DNA from: Fidelibacterota bacterium
GTDB taxonomy: Bacteria; Fidelibacterota; Marinisomatia; Marinisomatales; SCKK01
Direction of reading: 5' to 3'
DNA: 46,881 bases
Assembly: GCA_004124475.1 (NCBI GenBank)
Contig: SCKK01000026.1
Coordinates: forward strand, 1 to 46,881
The position numbers and the translations under genes are program-made. Positions 26,492 through 35,033 of the stretch are shown here, piece by piece (positions within the stretch are counted from its first letter, which is position 1; each line of letters begins with the position of its first letter). Below the pieces are notes generated by a model. It was not told where the DNA came from and made no database searches. It saw only the letters and a list, made by a program, of their open reading frames with translations.

Positions 26492-28362
26492 TGATAACTA
26501 TTTCTAAGAATCTTACAACCAAACTCAAGGGTATACCTGATTTACCAGGCGTTTACCTATTTTTAGATAAAGCGGGAAAGATCCTTTATATAGGGAAATC
26601 AAAAAATTTGAGGAATCGTGTAAAGTCCTATTTCCATAAAAGCAGTCAACAGTCTGCCAAAATTATTTCTTTAATGACAAAGGTTACTGACTTTGATTGG
26701 ATTGTTTCAGAATCCGAAGTAGAAGCACTACTAACAGAAGCCAACCTGATAAAAGAACACAAGCCTAAATACAATGTTGATCTAAAGGATGATAAGTCAT
26801 TTCCGTATATTCAAATCACAAAGGAACCTTACCCACAAGTTCTGTTGACCAGAAATGTCACAAAAGATGGATCAAAATATTTTGGTCCGTACACAGATAT
26901 CAAATCACTCAGAGAAACACTTAAAGTTATACACAAGGTGTTCCCAGTAAGAAGTTGCAGTTACTATTTAGATGAGAAAAAAATAACTAATAATGTTATT
27001 TCAATTTGCCTCGATTACCACATCAATAAATGTGAAGGTCCCTGCGAAGGACGGATATCAGAAGATAATTACAACCTGATGATTCGTGGGATTATTCGGT
27101 TTCTACATGGCAGAACCAGTCAAGTCATTAAAGATCTCAAAAAGAAAATGATTCAGGCTTCTCAAGAAATGCGGTATGAGGAGGCTACTGCATTTCGAGA
27201 TCAAATGAAAGCAGTAGAGAATTTTACTCGACGGCAGAGAAAAGTAACTGCATCTTTTGAAGATAAAGATATCATTGCGTTTGCCATCGATGGCAATAAT
27301 TCGTGTGTGGTGATATTGAGACTTAGAAATGGGAAATTAATCGGTCGTGAAAAAGTATTTTTATCAGGAGCAGATATTGAAAATATGGGATCAACAATAT
27401 CAGAATTCATACAACAATTTTATCTTGAAACCGATTTTATTCCCGATGAAATAATCGTGCAGGAAGACCCTGATCCAATAGAACCACTCATTTTATGGCT
27501 GAGTGAGAAAAGAAACAAAAAAGTCAGGATCAATGTTCCTCAAAAAGGGGAAAAAGTCAGACTGTTGAGGATAAGTCAAAAAAATGCAGAATTGCTGTTG
27601 GGGGAATACCTGCGAAAGAAAGTGAGAATGAGAGAGTTAATCCCTGCATCGGTTGAAAGACTCAAATCAGATTTGGGATTGTCTGTTCCGCCAAGAAGAA
27701 TTGAAGCATTTGATATTTCCAACATACAGGGGTCAAATCCGGTAGGTTCGATGGTCTGTTTTGTTGATGGAAAACCTAAAAAAAGAGGGTATAGAAAGTT
27801 TAAGATAAAATCAGTTAAAGGCATTGATGATTTTGCCATGATGCGTGAAGTCGTATACCGAAGATATAATCGATTAAAAAGTGAAAATGCGCAGTTCCCT
27901 GATTTAATTCTTGTCGATGGGGGCAAAGGTCAGTTGGGAATGGGCGTATCGGCATTACAATCATTGGGATTATCCTATATCCCTGTGGTAGGTCTTGCCA
28001 AAAGACTTGAGGAGGTATTTCTACAGGGATTTCCTGAACCACAATCTATTCCCAAAGGATCGCCAGGGCTTCTACTTCTCCGTCGGATCAGAGACGAAGC
28101 TCACAGGTTTGCAATTTCATTTCACCGAAACATGCGAAGCAAGGAAATGACTTCATCAATTTTTATTGAAATTGACGGTGTGGGACCTGTAATACATAGA
28201 AAGTTGTTTGATAGATATAAAACTATCGACGAAATTGCAAGCTGTTTACCACCAATTTTATCAATCCAAGTACATATTAATGAAAAGCTAGCAAAGAAAA
28301 TTATTATTAAGGCAAAAGAATACCAGTCTTCCATCAAACCGGCAAGTCGAATGGGTGTTTAA
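26491..28362 (+). CDS. uvrC: UvrABC system protein C
   Basis: This 623-residue nucleotide-excision-repair nuclease has an N-terminal GIY-YIG domain (GVYLFLDKAGKILYIGKSKN) for the 3' cut. A UVR motif (IKDLKKKMIQASQEMRYEEA) contacts UvrB. The RNase-H-like domain, with IEAFDISNIQG and LILVDGGKGQL, makes the 5' cut, and the C-terminus has helix-hairpin-helix sequence (DGVGPVIHRKLFDRY). All parts are present. ATG 26491 is chosen over GTG 26488. No obvious SOS box lies before the run. Confidence 0.97.
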   Translation: MITISKNLTTKLKGIPDLPGVYLFLDKAGKILYIGKSKNLRNRVKSYFHKSSQQSAKIISLMTKVTDFDWIVSESEVEALLTEANLIKEHKPKYNVDLKDDKSFPYIQITKEPYPQVLLTRNVTKDGSKYFGPYTDIKSLRETLKVIHKVFPVRSCSYYLDEKKITNNVISICLDYHINKCEGPCEGRISEDNYNLMIRGIIRFLHGRTSQVIKDLKKKMIQASQEMRYEEATAFRDQMKAVENFTRRQRKVTASFEDKDIIAFAIDGNNSCVVILRLRNGKLIGREKVFLSGADIENMGSTISEFIQQFYLETDFIPDEIIVQEDPDPIEPLILWLSEKRNKKVRINVPQKGEKVRLLRISQKNAELLLGEYLRKKVRMRELIPASVERLKSDLGLSVPPRRIEAFDISNIQGSNPVGSMVCFVDGKPKKRGYRKFKIKSVKGIDDFAMMREVVYRRYNRLKSENAQFPDLILVDGGKGQLGMGVSALQSLGLSYIPVVGLAKRLEEVFLQGFPEPQSIPKGSPGLLLLRRIRDEAHRFAISFHRNMRSKEMTSSIFIEIDGVGPVIHRKLFDRYKTIDEIASCLPPILSIQVHINEKLAKKIIIKAKEYQSSIKPASRMGV

Positions 28363-28431
28363 AGTTCTATTACGATTACCTGGTTAAATTTAATAATATA
28401 ATCAACATCACTTAATGGATAAGAAAACCAC

Positions 28432-30519
28432 ATGATACAGCAGAAGACAAAAAAAGACCTCCTGTTTACCGGTGACCAGAAACATCAAATCGTACGTGAA
28501 CTTGGGAGAAATCCTAATAAGTTGGAATGGGTGATATTGTCAAGCTATTGGAATCATAAGTTTGTTAGAGACATTACAAAACGGCTCATTGATAATCTTC
28601 CTAAAGTGAGTCATGCGGGTAATAAATCTACTTCTTCTGAGGAATCCCCATTTTATTATATCTCTGGAAATATCAGTGTTGGATTTGAATTATTCACTTG
28701 TTCGGGATTTAATAAAGAAGAAGTTAATCAAAAAGTCTTTGAGAGAATTTATCATCTGAATAACAAATTATCTTCGAAGGGAGCTGTGTTAGCGGGAGCC
28801 TATTGCTGGATGGGTCTCGGTAAAAAAAATAAGGTGAAAAATCGCTTAATTAAACAGCTGGTTACAAACATACAAAATCTTTTTAAAGGGTTGAAATTAA
28901 AGAAATCTAAGTTTGATTTTTCATATGATCGGATATTTAATGACCAGTCGATTATATCGATGATGACAATTGGTATTAGACAGGATGGAGAAGATAAAAA
29001 TGAATCAAATTGGCCTGAGGGGAATCTCGTATTTTTAATTTCTCCGAATGGTGGATTTACTAATTGGGAAAATAACTTTAACATGGGGATCTTAGCTAGG
29101 TGTATGGTAGACAGGCAATATGTTGTGAATTTTGCAACGGTTGATGAATCGGGATTGATTGAGACTGTAATTCATGCAGCTTTAAAAGGGAAGACGGGAA
29201 TTTCTGTAGACACCGATCAAATTCCATCTTTTGACCGTAGAAAAAGAATTGAACATATTGTCTCTTTACAACATTCCGGGGGATTGCTTGTAATTGTTAG
29301 TAAGGGATTTCAGAAAGAGATAAAAATCCTCTGTAAGGACAACGGTGTATATTGCCATGAAATTGGTTATACAGATGGCAGTGAGAATTTCCATCTTGTT
29401 AACAACGAAAAGAAGCTTGTCTCTATACCGTTATCCTTATTTGAGTCGAAAATGGAGCATCAACCAGTAAATTTTGCTGCAAAAAAGAGAGATGTAGTAC
29501 AAAATTTGGATTTATCATCGTTGCTGATTCCAAAAGATTTGAGCTCGGTATTGCTGGAAATGTTGAAGTCTGAGAATGTTGTAAAACAGGAGAATGACTT
29601 TATATCAGTGAATGATATCACAGAGTTAATTTCTGGAAGTCATTCATTAGGGGAATTGATTGTAGTAATAGAGAATCATACCAGGTATATGAAACTTGAT
29701 CCGAGAGTAGGCACTTCAAGCACTATTTTAGGAGCAATAAGGCGAATAGTGTCACGAGGTGCTAACCCAATTGGGATAATTTTTACCATGATGATTCAAG
29801 ATTTATCCGATAAAAATAATTATTATTTATTCAAGGAATCTATGTATGGAGTAACAGATGTTTGTAATTCTATGGGTATCCCATATTTCAATAGTGATAT
29901 AAGTTTCAGTAATTCCTCATTTAACAGTTTTGTATTTACAGGTGGAGCAGTAGGGTTATTAGAAAATTCAGAATTTGATATTACATCAGATTTTAAATCG
30001 GTGGGTGATTTTATTTTGATGCTTGGAAGTCACAGAGGGGAATTAGGGGGAACGGAATATTTAGAGCAAGTTCATAGTCGAATTGACGGAACACCACCTA
30101 CTATTGATTTTGCGGGGGAAAAGAGAGTTATTGAGATCCTTTCTGTAGCCAATCGGGGTAGACTAATAAAATCAGCTTCACCGGTGGCTGCAGGTGGTCT
30201 GGCAGTAGTTCTAGGAAAATCTGTCATCCGTTCGGACCGGGAATTAGGTGTAAGAGTTCATATGAGCAGTAAAATCAGGGATGATGAACTTCTTTTTGGC
30301 GAAACGCAGGGACTTTTTATCATTTCTGTTGATGAAGACGCATTAATCGAAATTGAGAGACTCTGTATGAGATTCGGAGTCTCATGTACTGCAATTGGTC
30401 GGGTAACCGATTCAGGTTTATTTACCATTAACAAATTGATTTCACTAGAAGTGAAAACGATGAAAAAAGCTTATCTTTCTTCAAAAAAGAAAATCTTTGG
30501 ATCTTTACCCTGGGTTTAG
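28432..30519 (+). CDS. Full-length PurL-like (FGAM synthase II fold) paralogue lacking signature motifs
   Basis: The 695 residues follow the PurL large-subunit plan of two AIRS-like halves. LGRNPNKLEWVILSSYWNHK near residue 18 parallels the PurL N-terminus. Later segments such as YLFKESMYGVTDVCNSMGIP, ELGGTEYLEQVHSRI, PVAAGGLAVVLGK and DELLFGETQGLFIISVD fall in PurL order. The canonical EHCSYKSS and ESHNHPS nucleotide-site motifs are missing; the corresponding stretches read NHKFVRDI and no HNHPS-like run exists. It is therefore unlikely to be the working purine enzyme, yet it is uninterrupted, suggesting a kept but changed function. It stands between uvrC and a tRNA gene. Confidence 0.75.
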   Translation: MIQQKTKKDLLFTGDQKHQIVRELGRNPNKLEWVILSSYWNHKFVRDITKRLIDNLPKVSHAGNKSTSSEESPFYYISGNISVGFELFTCSGFNKEEVNQKVFERIYHLNNKLSSKGAVLAGAYCWMGLGKKNKVKNRLIKQLVTNIQNLFKGLKLKKSKFDFSYDRIFNDQSIISMMTIGIRQDGEDKNESNWPEGNLVFLISPNGGFTNWENNFNMGILARCMVDRQYVVNFATVDESGLIETVIHAALKGKTGISVDTDQIPSFDRRKRIEHIVSLQHSGGLLVIVSKGFQKEIKILCKDNGVYCHEIGYTDGSENFHLVNNEKKLVSIPLSLFESKMEHQPVNFAAKKRDVVQNLDLSSLLIPKDLSSVLLEMLKSENVVKQENDFISVNDITELISGSHSLGELIVVIENHTRYMKLDPRVGTSSTILGAIRRIVSRGANPIGIIFTMMIQDLSDKNNYYLFKESMYGVTDVCNSMGIPYFNSDISFSNSSFNSFVFTGGAVGLLENSEFDITSDFKSVGDFILMLGSHRGELGGTEYLEQVHSRIDGTPPTIDFAGEKRVIEILSVANRGRLIKSASPVAAGGLAVVLGKSVIRSDRELGVRVHMSSKIRDDELLFGETQGLFIISVDEDALIEIERLCMRFGVSCTAIGRVTDSGLFTINKLISLEVKTMKKAYLSSKKKIFGSLPWV

Positions 30520-30673
30520 TTTGATTCGATGCTTGTTTTCGATTTTTCATTTAATGTTGTTGCCCATTGAGAGGTGCATAAATTCTATCCTTTGAACAAT
30601 CCTTCTCTCAACTATAAATTATTACAATGGTTAATTGGTTTTTGTGTATCTTAAGGCATCATTTATTATCAAT

Positions 30674-30746
<73 letters not shown>

Positions 30747-30880
30747 CGAACTGGAGTGGAAAATTGGAGAAATAGAGTGCTGGAGTAATGAGAAGTGATT
30801 AAACAATACTCCGCCGTACAGTCCCCGACATTCTCCCCGATACTGTCCTTGAAGCGTCGGGACAGGCTCTACCTCCTTAC

Positions 30881-30910
30881 AGGACAGGCATTTCTTCATT
30901 ACTATATAAT
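30881..30910 (+). promoter_or_regulatory. Probable promoter of the SRP RNA
   Basis: TATAAT (30905-30910) is a perfect -10 box, with AGGACA (30881-30886) as a weaker -35 box 18 bases upstream. Transcription would start near 30917, just before the conserved GTGCTAAG of the SRP RNA. Confidence 0.5.
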
Positions 30911-30916
30911 GATTTT

Positions 30917-31150
30917 GGTCGTGCTAAGTGGGGAGCCAGCGGTGCCCTGTAACCTGCAATCCGCTACAGCAGGGCTGATTCTACAGAGCGGATTTTTCGA
31001 ATTGGTCGACTGAATGTAAGCGGTGTTGAATTTTCAGACCATCGCAATAGCTGATTGTTGAACCCCGTCAGGCCCGGAAGGGAGCAGCGGCAGGCAATTT
31101 GGTCTATGTGCCGGTGGAGCACTGAAGAGGAGCTGGCTGCAGTAAAGTTA
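30917..31150 (+). ncRNA. ffs: Signal recognition particle RNA, large bacterial type with Alu domain
   Basis: The 5' part, with GTGCTAAGTGGGGAGC, GGTGCCCTGTAACC and AGCAGGGCTGATT, matches the Alu-domain end of Bacillus-type SRP RNA. The S-domain apex GTCAGGCCCGGAAGGGAGCA (31067-31086) carries the GGAA tetraloop and the Ffh-binding helix 8. AGCCAGC near 30934 can pair with GCTGGCT near 31133, closing the molecule. Its place directly before dnaX is a conserved arrangement. Ends are approximate by about 15 bases. A minus-strand reading frame across it is spurious. Confidence 0.9.
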
Positions 31151-31225
31151 ATCATTTCAGAATGTTCAATCTGTAGTGCACGGCCAATATTTATTTCATG
31201 ACTTAAAATCTTTGTATTCAATATT

Positions 31226-31257
31226 GTTATCTGTGAAAATCTGTATTAATCTGTAGG
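31226..31257. repeat. Triple ATCTGT repeat before dnaX
   Basis: ATCTGT occurs at 31229, 31239 and 31249 at an exact ten-base period, one helical turn. It ends eleven bases before the dnaX ATG. It resembles ATCTGTG-type dispersed repeats known from related phyla. It may be a binding site or simply repeat debris. Confidence 0.45.
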
Positions 31258-31267
31258 GCGGAAAAAG

Positions 31268-32905
31268 ATGAGTTATCAAGTATTAGCACGAAAATATCGC
31301 CCCGAAACTTTTCAAGATGTAGTGGGTCAGGAGCATGTGACTCAGACCCTACTTAATGCATTCGCAATTGATCGTATTGCACATGCCTATCTATTTGCCG
31401 GTCCCAGAGGTGTGGGGAAAACAACCACTGCCCGGATTCTTGCCAAAGCTTTGAATTGCCTTAAAAATGATAAGGGTAATCCTTGTAATTCCTGCCAGAA
31501 TTGTGTGGAAATTAGTGCTTCGAGAAGTATGGATGTATTGGAAATCGACGGTGCATCGAACAGGGGAATTGATGAGATCCGAAATCTTCGTGACCAGGTA
31601 AAGTATACACCTATAAACTCCAAATTCAGGGTATTCATTATAGATGAAGTTCACATGCTGACTACCCAGGCTTTTAATGCTTTACTTAAAACATTAGAAG
31701 AACCTCCCCCACATGTGAAATTCATATTTGCCACGACGGAACCTAATAAAGTTCTGCCAACCATCATATCCCGATGCCAACGGTACGATTTCCATAGAAT
31801 GTCTGAAGAAGATATTAGCACAGGGATGGAAGTAGTATTAAAAGAGGAGAAGATCGATATTGATGACCAGACAAAGAAATTCATCATCGGGTTGGCAGAT
31901 GGCAGCATGCGGGATGCATTAAGTATTTTGGATCAGGTTATTGCATTTTGTGGTGAAATTATTGAATTTGGTAAAGCTTCTACTTTATTGGGTATTATAC
32001 CTGAAGAACTATATTTTGATATCACAGATGCTATAAAATCAAAGAATCGTATTGAGTTAATTCGGACGCTACAAGATGTTTATTCCAGGGGATTTTCACT
32101 TCCTGAGTTTGTATCTGGCTTGAATAAACATATGATTAATATACTCACCTGTTCAATAGAATCGGGGGAAGAATTACTTGAGGTCTCTACAGAAATGACG
32201 GAAAGATACAAAGAAGAAGGTCAAAAATGGGATCCTAAGGATATTTTGCGGTATAGCGATATTTTAACAGAATTAGAAATGAAGCTTAAGATTGTTCAGC
32301 AACCCAGACTCTATACGGAAACGACGTTTTTAAAGTTATTAGAAATGGATTCTACTATTTCTATAACTGATCTTGTTAAAAAACTATCATACCAAATGCA
32401 AGATAAGATAGACATCCAGCCAGCTCTTTTCTCTAATCTTGAAGAGAAGGATTCAACTGTGTATGGTTCTGTTCCATCGGTTAAAGAAGCTAAACCTTCG
32501 CAAAGAACGGAATTTAAGCATAAGACAGAAAAACCTATCAGAATTTCAGATGCAGCGACGGGAACTCTATTTTCAAAGATAAAAAATAATTGGGACGATA
32601 TTGTATCAAAAGTTTCTGAAAACGGTACTTCATTATCGACTTTTTTAAGTCATGGGTCGCCCAAAACTATTAATGGAAAAAGATTGACTATATCACTACC
32701 AAGAAAGTATAAATTTCAGATAGACTTTTTAAAGAAAAAAGCGAGTTTGATAGAGTCTACCTTTGAAAAAGAATTAAAGGAAAAAGTAAAAATAGACTTT
32801 GTATTACAACATGATAAGGAGGAGGAAATAATTAATAACATGAAAGAAATAAATCCAGTAACTCAGCGTATGTTGGAGTTATTTGGTGGGAAGGAAATAA
32901 CATAG
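31268..32905 (+). CDS. dnaX: DNA polymerase III subunit gamma/tau
   Basis: This 545-residue clamp-loader ATPase begins MSYQVLARKYRPETFQDVVGQ. It has Walker A GPRGVGKTTTARILAKALNC, the four-Cys zinc module (ALNC, NPCNSCQNC), Walker B VFIIDEVHML, and sensor 1 FATTEPNKV. The C-terminal ~170 residues are the tau-like polymerase-contact region. AAAAAAT at 32581-32587 could allow a -1 shift at codon 439 into an immediate TAA, giving a 440-residue gamma-like form. It heads dnaX-ybaB-recR, a conserved order. Confidence 0.97.
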   Translation: MSYQVLARKYRPETFQDVVGQEHVTQTLLNAFAIDRIAHAYLFAGPRGVGKTTTARILAKALNCLKNDKGNPCNSCQNCVEISASRSMDVLEIDGASNRGIDEIRNLRDQVKYTPINSKFRVFIIDEVHMLTTQAFNALLKTLEEPPPHVKFIFATTEPNKVLPTIISRCQRYDFHRMSEEDISTGMEVVLKEEKIDIDDQTKKFIIGLADGSMRDALSILDQVIAFCGEIIEFGKASTLLGIIPEELYFDITDAIKSKNRIELIRTLQDVYSRGFSLPEFVSGLNKHMINILTCSIESGEELLEVSTEMTERYKEEGQKWDPKDILRYSDILTELEMKLKIVQQPRLYTETTFLKLLEMDSTISITDLVKKLSYQMQDKIDIQPALFSNLEEKDSTVYGSVPSVKEAKPSQRTEFKHKTEKPIRISDAATGTLFSKIKNNWDDIVSKVSENGTSLSTFLSHGSPKTINGKRLTISLPRKYKFQIDFLKKKASLIESTFEKELKEKVKIDFVLQHDKEEEIINNMKEINPVTQRMLELFGGKEIT

Positions 32906-33054
32906 GTTCGTCCCGAAGTTTTAGGACTCTCCGTGGGAGTCTCCAGGAGAGTACATTGTGACCTTCGTGACCTAAGAAGAAATTCCCTACCTGAAAGCAG
33001 GCAGGCGATACAAGAACATATTTATCGAATGAAAGAAATAATAGAGGAGAAATA
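32906..33054. repeat. dnaX-ybaB spacer with inverted repeat
   Basis: ACTCTCC (32926-32932) is the exact inverse of GGAGAGT (32946-32952), and GACTC/GAGTC gives an alternative stem. No T tract follows, so this is more likely a dispersed repeat than a terminator. AGGAGA at 33045-33050 is the ribosome site of ybaB. No gene is seen. Confidence 0.4.
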
Positions 33055-33390
33055 ATGTTTACAAAAGGGAACTTATCCAATGTGTTAAAGCAGGCGAAAA
33101 AGGTACAGGAAAGATTAGAGTCTGCCCAGGCTGAATTAGAGAAACTGGAATTAGAAGGACAGGCGGGTGGTGGAATGGTAATTGCAAAAGTAAACGGAAA
33201 ACAAGAGTTGTTGAGCATTAAAATTGAACCTGAGATTCTTCAAGAAGATGTGGAATTGGTAGAAGACTTAATTGTTGCAGCAGTGAATCAAGCGATGAAA
33301 GAGGCAGGTGAAGAGTCCCAAAGACGTTTGGGAGCCATTTCAGGGAGTTTATTAGGTCCAGGGGGTGCACTGAACATTCCTGGACTTTAG
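33055..33390 (+). CDS. ybaB: YbaB/EbfC nucleoid-associated protein
   Basis: This 111-residue protein has the YbaB build: a long N-terminal coiled helix (VLKQAKKVQERLESAQAELEKLE), a central sheet (VIAKVNGKQELLSIKIEPE), and a C-terminal helix (LIVAAVNQAMKEAGEESQRRL) with a Gly-rich tail. It binds DNA as a dimer and helps organise the nucleoid. A strong AGGAGA precedes the ATG. It lies between dnaX and recR as in most bacteria. Confidence 0.95.
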   Translation: MFTKGNLSNVLKQAKKVQERLESAQAELEKLELEGQAGGGMVIAKVNGKQELLSIKIEPEILQEDVELVEDLIVAAVNQAMKEAGEESQRRLGAISGSLLGPGGALNIPGL

Positions 33391-33398
33391 TCTAAATT

Positions 33399-33992
33399 AT
33401 GAAAGCATTACCCGATTCATTAAACAGGTTAATTGAAGGATTATCTGCATTCCCGGGTATAGGGAAAAAAACTGCGCAAAGAATGGCGTTTTTCCTTCTT
33501 AAATCTGAGCGTGAGATGGCTGTTAACCTCGCGAAGTCTATTTTAGAGGTAAAGGACCAAATTCATGAATGTTCAATTTGCCACGCCATTTCAGAGACTT
33601 CCCTGTGTGGTATTTGCACGGATCAGAAACGTGATGACAGTCTCCTCTGTGTGGTTGAAGACTCAATCGATTTGCTTGTATTTGAGAAAACAAATGAGTA
33701 TAATGGCAAATACCATGTGCTTGGAGGTGTGATATCTCCATTAGATGGAATTGGCCCGGATGAACTACACATCGATTCGCTGTTGGAAAGGCTTAATGGA
33801 ACGGAAGAGGTAATCATTGCAACCAATCCAAATGCGGAAGGGGATACAACGGCTCTCTATCTTGCAAAAATACTCAAATCTCGTGACGTAAAAGTCTCAC
33901 GTATTGCAAAAGGAATCCCCGTGGGTGGGGACCTTGAATATGCAGATGAAGCTACAATCGTTAGTGCGTTAGAAGGGAGGACTACGTTGTAA
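33399..33992 (+). CDS. recR: Recombination mediator protein RecR
   Basis: This 197-residue protein has the N-terminal helix-hairpin-helix (LSAFPGIGKKTAQRMAFFLL), the four-Cys zinc finger (CSICHAISETSLCGIC), and a Toprim domain with VVEDSIDLLVFE and NPNAEGDTTALYLAK. With RecO and RecF it loads RecA on SSB-coated gaps. Length matches the family. It starts eight bases after ybaB, and pgsA starts one base after its stop. Confidence 0.97.
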   Translation: MKALPDSLNRLIEGLSAFPGIGKKTAQRMAFFLLKSEREMAVNLAKSILEVKDQIHECSICHAISETSLCGICTDQKRDDSLLCVVEDSIDLLVFEKTNEYNGKYHVLGGVISPLDGIGPDELHIDSLLERLNGTEEVIIATNPNAEGDTTALYLAKILKSRDVKVSRIAKGIPVGGDLEYADEATIVSALEGRTTL

Positions 33993-33993
33993 T

Positions 33994-34581
33994 ATGCTTC
34001 CAAATATTTTAACAATCGGACGAATTGTACTCACACCTGTCTTTATTCTTTGTCTATTCTATGAAGCACCCTGGGCGAAACCGATTGCTCTTTTTGTTTT
34101 TATTATTGCTGCAATTACCGATGCCGTCGATGGACATTTAGCCAGAAAACACGGACTTGTAACCAAAACAGGCGCTTTTCTTGATCCACTTGCAGATAAA
34201 ATTCTTGTTTCCTCTGCTTTTATCTCCTTTGCTATCATGGGAAAAATCCCATTTTGGATGGCTGGATTGATAATTTTCAGAGATTTATTTATAACAGGGC
34301 TAAGGATGGTCTTCATGAATCGTGGGCTGACCTTGGTTACAAGTAGTATTTCGAAATTAAAAACAGGTATTCAGATCGGGGCAATCATTTTCATCCTTTT
34401 ATATTTAAGTCTCAAAACCGTGATGGTCGTTGGTGCGGTAATAATTCAGATGGTAGAATCGTTTGATCTAATCTATTATGCTACCTTTATAACCACACTT
34501 TTTACAGTTTATACAGCTATTAATTATATCTATAAAAACCGGGTGGTTATTACTGAGTTTATCATGACTGATCGCTCGTGA
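33994..34581 (+). CDS. pgsA: CDP-diacylglycerol-glycerol-3-phosphate 3-phosphatidyltransferase
   Basis: This 195-residue membrane enzyme has the CDP-alcohol phosphatidyltransferase motif DAVDGHLARKHG followed by TGAFLDPLADKIL, with all conserved Asp residues. It has four or more hydrophobic segments. It makes phosphatidylglycerophosphate. The stop overlaps the pgpA start (GTGA), joining it to the enzyme for the next step. Confidence 0.95.
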   Translation: MLPNILTIGRIVLTPVFILCLFYEAPWAKPIALFVFIIAAITDAVDGHLARKHGLVTKTGAFLDPLADKILVSSAFISFAIMGKIPFWMAGLIIFRDLFITGLRMVFMNRGLTLVTSSISKLKTGIQIGAIIFILLYLSLKTVMVVGAVIIQMVESFDLIYYATFITTLFTVYTAINYIYKNRVVITEFIMTDRS

Positions 34582-35033
34582 AATTACCCGTCCAAGTATA
34601 TTACTGGATAGCAACTGTATTTTTTATTGGTCATTTACCCCTGGCGCCAGGTACGTGGGGGTCTGCTGCATCACTTTTAACATGGTACTTTATCCCGGAA
34701 ATGAATGTGATTGTTTTTTCCTCTATTATTATTATTTTATTCATTTTAGGACTTAATAGTGCTAAAAAAGTTGCAGAACATGAAAATAACCCTGATCCCT
34801 CAAAAGTTGTCATAGATGAATGGGTGGGCATGTGGATTGCCCTTCTCATTGTACCCAAAACCTTGTTATGGATGGCAGGAAGCTTTCTGCTCTTCCGTTT
34901 TTTTGATATTTCAAAATTGTTTCCCATGAGACAAATCGAGAAATTGAAAAAGGGTTGGGGAATTATGTTAGACGATGTTGTCGCGGGGATTTATTCGTTA
35001 CTCATTCTTTTGATAATACGAAACATCAGATGA
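34578..35033 (+). CDS. pgpA: Phosphatidylglycerophosphatase A
   Basis: This 151-residue membrane protein has PGTWGSAASLL, VIDEWVGMWIALL and LDDVVAGIYS, the three PgpA signature stretches with catalytic acidic residues. It dephosphorylates phosphatidylglycerophosphate to phosphatidylglycerol, completing the pathway begun by PgsA. The start is GTG at the overlap with pgsA, and its stop overlaps the cinA ATG. Confidence 0.95.
   Translation: MKLPVQVYYWIATVFFIGHLPLAPGTWGSAASLLTWYFIPEMNVIVFSSIIIILFILGLNSAKKVAEHENNPDPSKVVIDEWVGMWIALLIVPKTLLWMAGSFLLFRFFDISKLFPMRQIEKLKKGWGIMLDDVVAGIYSLLILLIIRNIR

Noticed and set aside
30964-31221. Minus-strand 85-codon frame
   Set aside because: It lies across the SRP RNA, whose conserved motifs explain the sequence.
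31226-31257. CRISPR-like repeat
   Set aside because: Six-base units with four-base gaps are far too short for a CRISPR array; no cas genes are present.
34955-35029. Longer N-terminus for CinA
   Set aside because: The extra codons lie inside pgpA in another frame, and the MoCF domain starts at the ATG at 35030.
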